Under the pieces are notes generated by a model. That model did no database searches and was not told where the DNA came from. It saw only the letters and a program-made list of their open reading frames with translations. 64,000 bases of DNA from JAAYAY01 sp963674575 (GTDB lineage: Bacteria; Planctomycetota; Planctomycetia; Pirellulales; Thermoguttaceae). Made by a program: the position numbers and the translations under genes. Positions 28,089-35,740 of this stretch are shown here, in pieces. The DNA lies in the NCBI GenBank assembly GCA_963674575.2, contig CAXXQT010000009.1, forward strand, positions 186,001-250,000. The letters run 5' to 3'. Each line of letters opens with the position of its first letter. Within the stretch, counting starts at the first letter, position 1.

Positions 28089-29131
28089 GGCTGGGCCGTG
28101 GGGAAGGTGGACGAAGGCAGTTCAGCAAAACCGTCATCGGTGCGGACAACGAACAGGGCCGGGATTCCCTGAGTTGTCACAAGGTCCATGCCCGCCTCGG
28201 CTCCCAGGACGAACAGGGCCGTGGCCAGAGCGTCGGCTTCCATGCAGTTATCCGCCAGCACGCTCACCGAGGCGAGGCGGTGGTCGACGGGCCGACCGGT
28301 TCGCGGGTCGATAATGTGGCAGAAGCGAACGCCGTCCTGCTCGAAGTAGTTGCGGTAGTCGCCCGAGGTGGCCATGGCGCGATCGCCCAGGGCGACAACA
28401 TGTTGGACGCTCCGGCCGGTTGTGTTCGGGACTTCGACGGCGATCTGCCACGGTATTCCCGCGGGATTCGAACCCGCCGTGCGGATCTCGCCGCCCACTT
28501 CGACCATGTAGCGGGTGACGCCAAGTTTTTCGAGACGGTCGGCGACCTGGTCCACGCCGAAACCCTTCGCCAGTGACGAGAGATCGACATGGCACGCCGA
28601 TGACGGCTTGCGCAAGGCCGGTGGATCGAGACGCACTTCCAGACGCTCGTAGCCTACCGACTCCAGCGCCGCGGCAAGCTCATCTTCCGTGGGAAGAACG
28701 CCTTCCGGGCGTGCCGCCGGACCGAAACTCCACAGGTCGACCACCGGCCCGATCGTCACATCGAGAGCCCCGTCGGTGAGTTGTCCTACCCGAATGGCCT
28801 CGCTGACAACGCGAGCCGTCTCTGCGGAAACAGGAAACCACTCGATCGAATCGCTCCCATTGAAGCGGGACAATTCGGACTCAGGATCGTAGGTCGACAT
28901 GAGCCCGTTGACCTGGTCCAGGCACGCTTGGATTTCATCGGCCAGATGCTTCAGATCCGTCTGGGCTGGCAGTCCGGCCGCCTTGACCGAGTAGGTCGTG
29001 CCCATGGTGGCGCCGCTGAACGAGGCTGCCTCGCCGCGAGCCGGCTGTTCCTGGTCGGAACACCGGCCCAAGGCGAAGAGCAATCCGGTACCCGTCAATA
29101 CCAGTGTCAGAATGAGAGCGGCTGTTCGCAT
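28085..29131 (-). CDS. apbE: FAD:protein FMN transferase
   Basis: 348 residues. The N-terminal segment (Leu-Ile-Leu-Thr-Leu-Val-Leu-Thr-Gly-Thr-Gly-Leu-Leu-Phe) is a signal or anchor. Family marks are Gly-Ala-Thr-Met-Gly-Thr-Thr-Tyr-Ser, Met-Ser-Thr-Tyr-Asp-Pro-Glu-Ser-Glu-Leu, Asp-Leu-Ser-Ser-Leu-Ala-Lys-Gly-Phe and His-Ile-Ile-Asp-Pro-Arg-Thr-Gly-Arg-Pro. The enzyme transfers FMN from FAD to a Thr in a Ser/Thr-Gly-Ala-Thr motif of its target; here the targets are NqrB and NqrC from the same operon, both of which carry that motif. It lies 16 bases behind nqrF. Confidence 0.95.
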   Translation of the reverse strand: MRTAALILTLVLTGTGLLFALGRCSDQEQPARGEAASFSGATMGTTYSVKAAGLPAQTDLKHLADEIQACLDQVNGLMSTYDPESELSRFNGSDSIEWFPVSAETARVVSEAIRVGQLTDGALDVTIGPVVDLWSFGPAARPEGVLPTEDELAAALESVGYERLEVRLDPPALRKPSSACHVDLSSLAKGFGVDQVADRLEKLGVTRYMVEVGGEIRTAGSNPAGIPWQIAVEVPNTTGRSVQHVVALGDRAMATSGDYRNYFEQDGVRFCHIIDPRTGRPVDHRLASVSVLADNCMEADALATALFVLGAEAGMDLVTTQGIPALFVVRTDDGFAELPSSTFPTAQP

Positions 29132-29147
29132 GAGACGACCCTTTGCG

Positions 29148-30377
29148 TCAGGCTCCGAAATCGTCGTAGAAAATATTCTCTTTTTCCACGCCGAGATTGT
29201 CCAGGAGATTCACCACGGCGTCGCTCATCATGGGCGGGCCGCAGAAGTAGTACTCACATTCCTCGGGGGACGGGTGGTTCTTCAAGTAATTCTCGAAGAG
29301 CACGTTGTGGATGAAGCCGGTGGGGCCGTTCCAGTTGTCCTCGGGCTGAGGATCGGAAAGGGCCAGGTTCCAGCGGAAGTTCGGATGAACCTCCTGAAGC
29401 CGTTCGAATTCGTCGGCATAGAAGACCTCACGAAGGCTTCGGGCGCCATACCAGTACGAGATCCTCCGCTTGGAATCACGGTGCTTGAGAAGCTCGAAGA
29501 TGTGGGATCGCAGGGGCGCCATGCCGGCGCCGCCGCCGATGTAGATCATCTCGGCCGGCGTTTCCTGGATGAAGAACTCGCCGAAGGGCCCAAACACGTT
29601 GACCTTGTCGCCCGGCTTCAAATTGAAGATGAACGACGACATGATGCCCGGCGGCACGTCGTCTTTTCCCGGGGGCGGCGTGGCGATCCGCACGTTGAGC
29701 TTGATCAGCCCCTTCTCCTGCGGGTAGTTGGCCATCGAGTAGGCGCGGGTGGTGACGGCATCGGCTTTGGAGGTGTAACGCCAGAGCTGGTAGCGGTCCC
29801 AATCGGCCCGGTACTTCTCGGGGATGTCGAACTCGTTGTAGGAGAGCGAGTAGGGCGGGCATTCGATCTGGATATAGCCACCCGCCTTGAAGGCCACCTC
29901 TTCGCCGGCCGGAAGTTCCAGGACCAGTTCCTTGATGAACGTGGCCACGTTGCGGTTCGAACGGACCGTGCATTCCCAGCGTTTCACGTCCAGGATCTCG
30001 GGGGCGACCTCGATGGCCATGTCCTGCTTGACCGGCACCTGGCAGGCCAACCGCATGCCCTCGCGAGCTTCTTTGCGGGTCATGAAGTCGCGTTCGGTGG
30101 GCAGGATGTCGCCGCCGCCATCGAGCACGCGGCACTTGCACTGGCCGCACGTGCCCTGGCCGCCGCACGCCGAGGGCAGGAAGATGTCCTTGGCGGCCAG
30201 CGTCGTCAACAATTTTCCGCCCGGGGCCACGGTGACCGTCTTATCGTCATCGTCGTTGATGCGGACCTTGACTTCGCCGCTCGGAACGAGCAGGAACCGG
30301 GCCGAAAGGATCACCAGGACCAACGCCAGCACGATGATCGTGAACATGGCCACGCCGGCGAGGATTTCGATTCCCAT
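29148..30377 (-). CDS. nqrF: Na+-translocating NADH:quinone reductase subunit F
   Basis: 409 residues. An N-terminal membrane helix (about 5-28) anchors a 2Fe-2S ferredoxin domain (Cys-Gly-Gly-Gln-Gly-Thr-Cys-Gly-Gln-Cys, with a later Leu-Ala-Cys-Gln) and an FAD/NADH reductase domain (Arg-Ala-Tyr-Ser-Met-Ala, Gly-Gly-Gly-Ala-Gly-Met-Ala-Pro, Cys-Gly-Pro-Pro). NqrF takes hydride from NADH to FAD and passes electrons through its iron-sulfur centre into the complex. All cofactor residues appear intact. Unlike the other nqr genes it is separated from its upstream neighbour by 173 bases containing an inverted repeat. Confidence 0.97.
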   Translation of the reverse strand: MGIEILAGVAMFTIIVLALVLVILSARFLLVPSGEVKVRINDDDDKTVTVAPGGKLLTTLAAKDIFLPSACGGQGTCGQCKCRVLDGGGDILPTERDFMTRKEAREGMRLACQVPVKQDMAIEVAPEILDVKRWECTVRSNRNVATFIKELVLELPAGEEVAFKAGGYIQIECPPYSLSYNEFDIPEKYRADWDRYQLWRYTSKADAVTTRAYSMANYPQEKGLIKLNVRIATPPPGKDDVPPGIMSSFIFNLKPGDKVNVFGPFGEFFIQETPAEMIYIGGGAGMAPLRSHIFELLKHRDSKRRISYWYGARSLREVFYADEFERLQEVHPNFRWNLALSDPQPEDNWNGPTGFIHNVLFENYLKNHPSPEECEYYFCGPPMMSDAVVNLLDNLGVEKENIFYDDFGA

Positions 30378-30397
30378 GGGAGACTCCTCAACAATAT

Positions 30398-30545
30398 GAA
30401 ATGCGAAATCCGAATATCGAAATCCGAAACAAATTCAAAATACGAATATCAAATGTTCAAGACGATCAGCAGGCGACAACTAGCGGTTTGAGACATTTCC
30501 TCATTTGAATTTCGTGCTTGTTTCGGATTTCGCATTTCGGATTTA
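30398..30545. repeat. Inverted repeat of the CGAAATCCGAAAC type inside the nqr operon
   Basis: The left arm (about 30398-30445) contains GCGAAATCCGAATATCGAAA and CCGAAACAAATTC. The right arm (30502-30545) is close to its inverse complement, with TTTGAATTTCG, TTTCGGATTTCGCATTTCGG. About 55 bases lie between. The arms are much more AT-rich than the flanking genes. Spurious frames of this repeat are often seen in environmental genomes, so it is a widespread intergenic element. It splits nqrE from nqrF and could form an intercistronic hairpin. Confidence 0.75.
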
Positions 30546-30550
30546 CCTGA

Positions 30551-31162
30551 CTATAGTTCAATTCCCGAAAACGCCATAAACGCCATCGCGATCAGGCCCA
30601 CGGTGATAAACGTGATGCCGAGGCCGTCGAGTCCCTTGGGAACCTTGCTGTAACGCATCTTTTCACGCACGGCCGCGAGCAACATGATGGCCAGGGCCCA
30701 GCCGATGCCGGAGCCCAAGCCGAAGACGACGCTTTCGGCCACGTTATATTGCCGTTCCACCATGAACAGCGAGCCGCCCAGGATGGCGCAGTTCACGGTG
30801 ATCAGGGGCAGGAAGATCCCCAGGCTGTTGTAGAGGGCCGGGAAGAAACGATCGAGAACCATTTCCAGGAGCTGCACCATGGCCGCGATCACGCCGATCG
30901 AGCAGATCAGCACCAGGAAGCTCAGGTCAAGGTCCGGATAGCCGGCCCAGGCCAGGGCGCCCTCCTTGAGAACATAGTGGTAGAGCAGGTTGTTCACCGG
31001 CAACGTGATCGTCTGCACAACGATCACGGCGATGCCCAGGCCCGTGGCCGTTTCCACCCGTTTCGACACGGCCACGTAGGTACACATGCCGAGGAAGAAG
31101 GCCAGCGCGAGGTTCTCGGTGAAGATCGATTGGAGAAACAGGCTTAAATAGTGTTCGAACAT
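30551..31162 (-). CDS. nqrE: Na+-translocating NADH:quinone reductase subunit E
   Basis: 203 residues with six membrane helices, paralogous to NqrD. Typical text: Phe-Thr-Glu-Asn-Leu-Ala-Leu, Gly-Met-Cys-Thr and Val-Asn-Cys-Ala-Ile-Leu-Gly. The two half-membrane Cys of NqrD and NqrE bind the intramembrane iron centre, and both are visible here. It starts one base behind the nqrD stop, so the two are tightly coupled. Confidence 0.97.
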   Translation of the reverse strand: MFEHYLSLFLQSIFTENLALAFFLGMCTYVAVSKRVETATGLGIAVIVVQTITLPVNNLLYHYVLKEGALAWAGYPDLDLSFLVLICSIGVIAAMVQLLEMVLDRFFPALYNSLGIFLPLITVNCAILGGSLFMVERQYNVAESVVFGLGSGIGWALAIMLLAAVREKMRYSKVPKGLDGLGITFITVGLIAMAFMAFSGIEL

Positions 31163-31163
31163 G

Positions 31164-31787
31164 TCAGCGCCCTTTCGCCGCGAGGGTTTGACGTCGATAT
31201 TCCAGGGCCCAGATCAGCAGGCCGATCAGGAAGAACGCGCTCGGCGAGAGCAGGAACAGGCCGTTGGTCATGTACCAGCCTCCGGCCGCGGTAGACGGCA
31301 GGACGGTGTAGCCCAGCAGGGTCCCCGAACCAACCAGTTCGCGGACACCGCCCACGGCCAGGAGGACCACGCTGTAGCCCAGGCCGTTGCCCAGGCCGTC
31401 GAGGATGCTCAGGCCGACGCCGTTCTTCATGGCGAAGGCCTCGGCGCGGCCCATGATGATGCAGTTGGTGATGATCAGGCCCACGTAGACCGACAGTTGT
31501 TTGCTGAGATCGTAGGCGTAGGCCTTGAGGATCTGGTCGACGACGATCACCAGGGACGCGATGATCGTCATTTGCACGATCATGCGGATCGAAGAGGGGA
31601 TGAACCGGCGAATGGCGCTCAACAGGGCGTTGGAGCAAACCAGCACAAAGGTGACCGCCAACGCCATCGTCAAGGACGTGGAAAGTTTCGTCGTGACGGC
31701 CAGGGCCGAGCAGATGCCGAGCATCTGAGCGCCGATCGGGTTGCGCTGGAGGACCGGTTCCAGAAGCGTGTCAGATGCCTTCGACAT
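31164..31787 (-). CDS. nqrD: Na+-translocating NADH:quinone reductase subunit D
   Basis: 207 residues, six membrane helices. The conserved Leu-Gly-Ile-Cys-Ser-Ala-Leu-Ala-Val-Thr and Ile-Ile-Thr-Asn-Cys-Ile-Ile-Met-Gly carry the Cys ligands of the intramembrane iron centre shared with NqrE. The gene overlaps the end of nqrC by 17 bases. Confidence 0.97.
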   Translation of the reverse strand: MSKASDTLLEPVLQRNPIGAQMLGICSALAVTTKLSTSLTMALAVTFVLVCSNALLSAIRRFIPSSIRMIVQMTIIASLVIVVDQILKAYAYDLSKQLSVYVGLIITNCIIMGRAEAFAMKNGVGLSILDGLGNGLGYSVVLLAVGGVRELVGSGTLLGYTVLPSTAAGGWYMTNGLFLLSPSAFFLIGLLIWALEYRRQTLAAKGR

Positions 31788-32499
31788 GGTCGCCTCCCTT
31801 GCGGAGATTCGTCAGCAGGGGCCCGTAGCCCTCTTCGCCGAGCCAGAAATGGAGCAGATTGGTCACGCCGCGCCCGGTGAGCGTGGCGCCGGAGAGCCCG
31901 TCGACCTGGTGGTCGGCCTCGGGACTGGCCGGATCGACCGCTCCCTTGATCACCTCGATGACCGGTTGCCCGTCCTCGCCAAGGGCCGTCTTTCCGTCCC
32001 AAAGGGCCAGCCAGCGGGGGCTGCTCACTTCGCCGCCCAGGCCGGGAGTTTCGGCGTGATCGTAGATGCAAAAAGTCTCGATCGTCGTCAGATCCGCCCC
32101 GAGGGCGACGAACCCATGCATGGTCGACCAGAGCCCTTTTCCTTCAACCGGCAGGATGAGCCGTTCGATCGCGCCGTTCTTGCGGACCATATAAAGGGGA
32201 CGCAGCTCTTTTTTCTGTTCCCGCCCCGCCAAGTCGTCGGGCGAGAGGTCTTCGACAAATTCACCCGTTGCCAGATCGACCACGCGACCTTCCACCTGTT
32301 CGAACAGGGTCGACAGGTCGCCCTCGCTTCCGGCTCCGTAGAGGCCGGCTGTCTGGAGGATGTAATGCTGCTTGTCACGCAGCTTGTTGGCTTGCTGGAT
32401 CGGTCGCAGGCCCACGGCCGTGGAGGCTACCACGACGGAGCACACCACGCAGACCACGGTGGCAACGCCGAGAACGCGGATTGGTGATTCCTTAGGCAT
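31771..32499 (-). CDS. nqrC: Na+-translocating NADH:quinone reductase subunit C
   Basis: 242 residues. One N-terminal membrane helix (about 7-30) and a periplasmic FMN-binding domain. Ser-Gly-Ala-Thr-Leu-Thr near the C-terminus is the site where ApbE attaches FMN through a phosphoester to Thr. The start overlaps nqrB by 8 bases. Confidence 0.96.
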   Translation of the reverse strand: MPKESPIRVLGVATVVCVVCSVVVASTAVGLRPIQQANKLRDKQHYILQTAGLYGAGSEGDLSTLFEQVEGRVVDLATGEFVEDLSPDDLAGREQKKELRPLYMVRKNGAIERLILPVEGKGLWSTMHGFVALGADLTTIETFCIYDHAETPGLGGEVSSPRWLALWDGKTALGEDGQPVIEVIKGAVDPASPEADHQVDGLSGATLTGRGVTNLLHFWLGEEGYGPLLTNLRKGGDHVEGI

Positions 32500-33700
32500 G
32501 ACGGAGTACCCTCCTGCGGATATTGGCTCGCACGACGTAGTAGTCGAGCAGGGGAGCGGTGACGTTGCCCAACAGGATGGCGAGCATGGTGCCTTCGGGG
32601 AAAGCCGGGTTGATGACCCGCACCAGGATGATGATCGCCCCGATCAACAGGCCGTAGAGATATTGGCCCGTGTTGGTCATGGCCGCGGTCACCGGGTCGG
32701 TGGCCATGAAGACCAGCCCGAAGGCCAGGCCTCCGAGGGCCAGGTGCCAATGGGGCGGGATGCTGAAGGCGGGGTTGGTGGGACTGCCCACCAGGTACAT
32801 GAGCGTGGCAACGCCCATGGCCCCGGCCAGCATACTCGACATGATCCGCCAGGAACCGATTCCTGCGGCGACCATAATTATGGCGCCGAGCAAGCAGGCG
32901 ATCACCGACGTTTCTCCCATCGATCCGGGAACGGTTCCGATCATGGCCGAGAACCAGGACGTGGTTGCCGTAACGGCTTCCAGGCCTCCGGAGGCCGCTT
33001 GAGCCAGGGGGGTGGCGCCGGAGAATCCGTCGACAGTGACCCAGACGGAGTCGCCGGAGATCTGCCCCGGATAAGCGAAGAACAAAAACGCCCGGGCGGC
33101 CAGCGCCGGGTTGAGGAAATTCCGACCCGTGCCGCCGAAGATCTCCTTGGCGAACACCACGCCGAATGAAATGCCCACGGCCACCTGCCACAGGGGAATC
33201 GAGGCGGGCAGGGTCAACGGAAAAATCAGGCCGGTCACAAAGAAACCTTCGTTGACCTCGTGCTTTCGCACAACGGCAAAGAGGATTTCCCAACCGAGGC
33301 CGACAATCATGGTGACCACGTAGATGGGCACGAAGTACAGGGCGCCGTGAAGCAGGTTCCCAAGCGCAGACCCCGGCAGCACGTAAGGGGCAGCGACCGA
33401 AAGCACGACGCCTCGCCAGCCGGGCACCTGGCTGATGCCCAGTTCGCTCATCGCATGATGGGCCTGGTAGCCTGTGTTGAACATGGCCATGATGACGCAG
33501 GGAACGAGCGCAACCAGCACGACGGACATCGCTCGTTTGAAGTCGATGGCGTCGCGCACATGGCAGCTTCCTTCCGCCACGTCGCCGGGCGTGTAAAAGA
33601 ACGTGTCGATGACTTCATAGACCGGGTAGAGCCGGCCCAGGGGTTTGCCCTCGCGAAACAGCGGCTCGGTCCGATCCAGCAAAAAGCGTATCGGTCGCAT
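32492..33700 (-). CDS. nqrB: Na+-translocating NADH:quinone reductase subunit B
   Basis: 402 residues with about ten membrane helices. It carries the covalent FMN site Phe-Ser-Gly-Ala-Thr-Pro-Leu and the core motif Gly-Gly-Thr-Gly-Arg-Asn-Phe-Leu-Asn-Pro. NqrB also binds riboflavin and forms the Na+ path and quinone site. Its ATG overlaps the nqrA stop by one base. Confidence 0.97.
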   Translation of the reverse strand: MRPIRFLLDRTEPLFREGKPLGRLYPVYEVIDTFFYTPGDVAEGSCHVRDAIDFKRAMSVVLVALVPCVIMAMFNTGYQAHHAMSELGISQVPGWRGVVLSVAAPYVLPGSALGNLLHGALYFVPIYVVTMIVGLGWEILFAVVRKHEVNEGFFVTGLIFPLTLPASIPLWQVAVGISFGVVFAKEIFGGTGRNFLNPALAARAFLFFAYPGQISGDSVWVTVDGFSGATPLAQAASGGLEAVTATTSWFSAMIGTVPGSMGETSVIACLLGAIIMVAAGIGSWRIMSSMLAGAMGVATLMYLVGSPTNPAFSIPPHWHLALGGLAFGLVFMATDPVTAAMTNTGQYLYGLLIGAIIILVRVINPAFPEGTMLAILLGNVTAPLLDYYVVRANIRRRVLRHA

Positions 33701-35172
33701 CAGCCTTCCCTTTCGATGGTTTCCAGGTTCTTTCGCAGCATGGCCCCGTAGTCACCCTTGCCGGGGCAAACAAACGTGCAGAGAGCCAGATCTTCTTCAT
33801 CCAGTTCCAGGCAGCCCAGGGCTTCGGCCTGCTCGACGTCGTCGACGGCCAGGGCCCGGAGCAGGAAGTAGGGCAGGATGTCGAGCGGCATGACCCGCTC
33901 GAAGCTGCCGATCGGCAGCAGGGCCCGATGTCCGCCGTGAAGCGAGGCGGAGAAGGGACGCAGCCGGTTCCTCCACAAGCTTCCCGCGAACACGTTCTTG
34001 ATGGAGAACTTTCGGAATCCCGGTGCGACCCAGCCGAAGAACTCACGCTCGCCGCCGGCCGGAAGGGCCGAGACCTGAAGGTGGTAGCGTCCGAGATAGT
34101 TGAAAGGGCCTTCCGCGTGTCGGCCGCCAAGCACCGATCCGGAAACCACGCGGGTTGGGGCGTCGCCCAACTCGTCCTGGATCAACTCATCCACGTTGGC
34201 CCCGATCCGGGTGCGCACGAGGCGAGGTTCGCGGACGCTCGGTCCGGCCAGGGCGATCACGCGGCTCGGATCGAGACGCCCCGTGGTGAACAGGTGGCCG
34301 ATCTCGATCACGTCCTGATAGTTCACGTAGCCCACCGCCTTGTCGCGACGGGCCGGGTCCAGCAGGTGGATGTGGGTTCCCGGCAAGCCCGCCGGGTGCG
34401 GGCCGCTGAACTCGACCGTCCTCACGCCATCCAGTTCCATTCCCGGCAACGGCTTGCCCGGAGCCTTGCAGAGGAACAGGCCCTTCTGGCCGAGCTTGGT
34501 AAGGACGCGCAACCCGTTGCGGAAATCATCGGCTCGCTCGCCGATGACGACGCTCGGATCGGCAGCCAGCGGGTGGGTGTCGATCGCGGTGACGAAGATC
34601 GAAGACAGTTGCGTGTCCGACGAGGGGACGATTCCAAGGGGACGTTGTCGCAGGGCCGTCCAGAGCCCCGATTCGAGCAGCGTCTGGCGGACCGCGTCGG
34701 CGTCGATCTTGTCCAGGTCTTCCGCAAGGAAGTGAGAGAATTCTACTTCCTCGTCGCCTTCGAGCTGCACCACGATCGCCTGCAGAACCCGCTTGGCTCC
34801 GCGATGGATGGCCGTGATCCGACCGGTCCCGGGCGAGGTAAAACGAATCTCAGGCCGTTTGCGATCGACCATGAGCGTCTGGCCGGTTTGAACCTGGTCT
34901 CCCACCTGCACCGCAAGTCGCGGTTTGAGGAAGTTGTAATCGGACGGAATCAGGGCCAACTGGGTGACCGAGTTCCCCCGGCAGATGGTCTGGGCCGGGC
35001 CTCCGGAGATGGGCAGATCGAGGCCCTTCCGGAGGGCGATCGATTTCCAGGCGGCCTTCGCGGCGGGGCGCTTCGGCTGGTGCAGCGCGGTTCGACTAGT
35101 CCTCTCGCGATCGAGGATGAGTTGGGTTTCTTCCCACGAAGACGGCGGATCCGTGACAAGTTGTCGTAGCAT
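33700..35172 (-). CDS. nqrA: Na+-translocating NADH:quinone reductase subunit A
   Basis: 490 residues when started at ATG 35172, which has GAGGA just upstream; the open frame extends further but into the preceding receiver gene. Family text includes Lys-Gly-Leu-Asp-Leu-Pro-Ile-Ser-Gly, Val-Gly-Asp-Gln-Val, Ser-Pro-Gly-Thr-Gly and Phe-Val-Cys-Pro-Gly-Lys at the end. The N-terminus is about 45 residues longer than in Vibrio-type NqrA, whose text usually begins near the Lys-Gly-Leu-Asp motif. NqrA is the soluble subunit that interacts with quinone binding. It lies 28 bases behind the receiver gene. Confidence 0.95.
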   Translation of the reverse strand: MLRQLVTDPPSSWEETQLILDRERTSRTALHQPKRPAAKAAWKSIALRKGLDLPISGGPAQTICRGNSVTQLALIPSDYNFLKPRLAVQVGDQVQTGQTLMVDRKRPEIRFTSPGTGRITAIHRGAKRVLQAIVVQLEGDEEVEFSHFLAEDLDKIDADAVRQTLLESGLWTALRQRPLGIVPSSDTQLSSIFVTAIDTHPLAADPSVVIGERADDFRNGLRVLTKLGQKGLFLCKAPGKPLPGMELDGVRTVEFSGPHPAGLPGTHIHLLDPARRDKAVGYVNYQDVIEIGHLFTTGRLDPSRVIALAGPSVREPRLVRTRIGANVDELIQDELGDAPTRVVSGSVLGGRHAEGPFNYLGRYHLQVSALPAGGEREFFGWVAPGFRKFSIKNVFAGSLWRNRLRPFSASLHGGHRALLPIGSFERVMPLDILPYFLLRALAVDDVEQAEALGCLELDEEDLALCTFVCPGKGDYGAMLRKNLETIEREG

Positions 35173-35200
35173 GGTTATTTCCTCGAAGTGCAGTTGCGCG

Positions 35201-35722
35201 TCAATAAAGGGAAATGGCGGTCGTGGCCAGGTGGGCCAGGGCCGCGGGCAGTTTGGCAAGGCCGTGAACGGCGTTGCGCAGTGGGGCGGTCGAGAATCGT
35301 CGCGGCCGCACCGAGTAGTCCAATTGGGCGGCTGTGGCCTGGCTGAGGAGCTCGCGAAGTCGCGTTTCGGAGAGCGGCTTGGCCGCAAAGGCGAAGGCGC
35401 CCAGCTTGGTCGCTTCCACGGCGGCGGGAATCGAAGGCAAAAGGGTGGCCACGATGGCGACCGTGTCCGGATGAAGTTCCTCAATCGCTTCCAGAATCTT
35501 GAGCCCGTCGAGTCCGAACGCCCGGCATTCCAAAACCACGATATCGGGAGGGTCGAGGGCAATGCGACGAATCGCTTCGTCGTCGGACGTGACGGTTTCA
35601 ACGTCGAAACACACCGAATCGCGAAATCCGGGAATCCGTAGTCGGCGTTTGGCCAGACTGCGCTTCACCATCGCCCGCATATAGGGGTCGGCATCGGCAA
35701 GTAGGAGCTGTCGCGTAATCAT
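35201..35722 (-). CDS. Stand-alone degenerate receiver (response-regulator) protein
   Basis: 173 residues. Residues 1-125 form a receiver fold: acidic pocket Leu-Leu-Ala-Asp-Ala-Asp, the Thr in Val-Ala-Thr-Leu-Leu, and the Lys in Ala-Ala-Lys-Pro-Leu. The phosphoacceptor position reads Val-Val-Leu-Glu-Cys-Arg with Glu65 where an Asp is expected. A Glu there often mimics the phosphorylated state, so the protein may be locked on or act as a pure interaction partner. The C-terminal 45 residues have no recognised domain or DNA-binding motif. The gene sits between the hydrogenase-like kinase (18-base gap) and nqrA. Confidence 0.82.
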   Translation of the reverse strand: MITRQLLLADADPYMRAMVKRSLAKRRLRIPGFRDSVCFDVETVTSDDEAIRRIALDPPDIVVLECRAFGLDGLKILEAIEELHPDTVAIVATLLPSIPAAVEATKLGAFAFAAKPLSETRLRELLSQATAAQLDYSVRPRRFSTAPLRNAVHGLAKLPAALAHLATTAISLY

Positions 35723-35740
35723 GGGTGGGCTCGTCGAAGT

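Noticed and set aside
28998..30491. 497-codon plus-strand frame ending in Lys-Cys-Glu-Ile-Arg-Ile-Ser-Lys-Ser
   Set aside because: It is antisense to nqrF and apbE, and its tail is the translation of the intergenic repeat between nqrE and nqrF.
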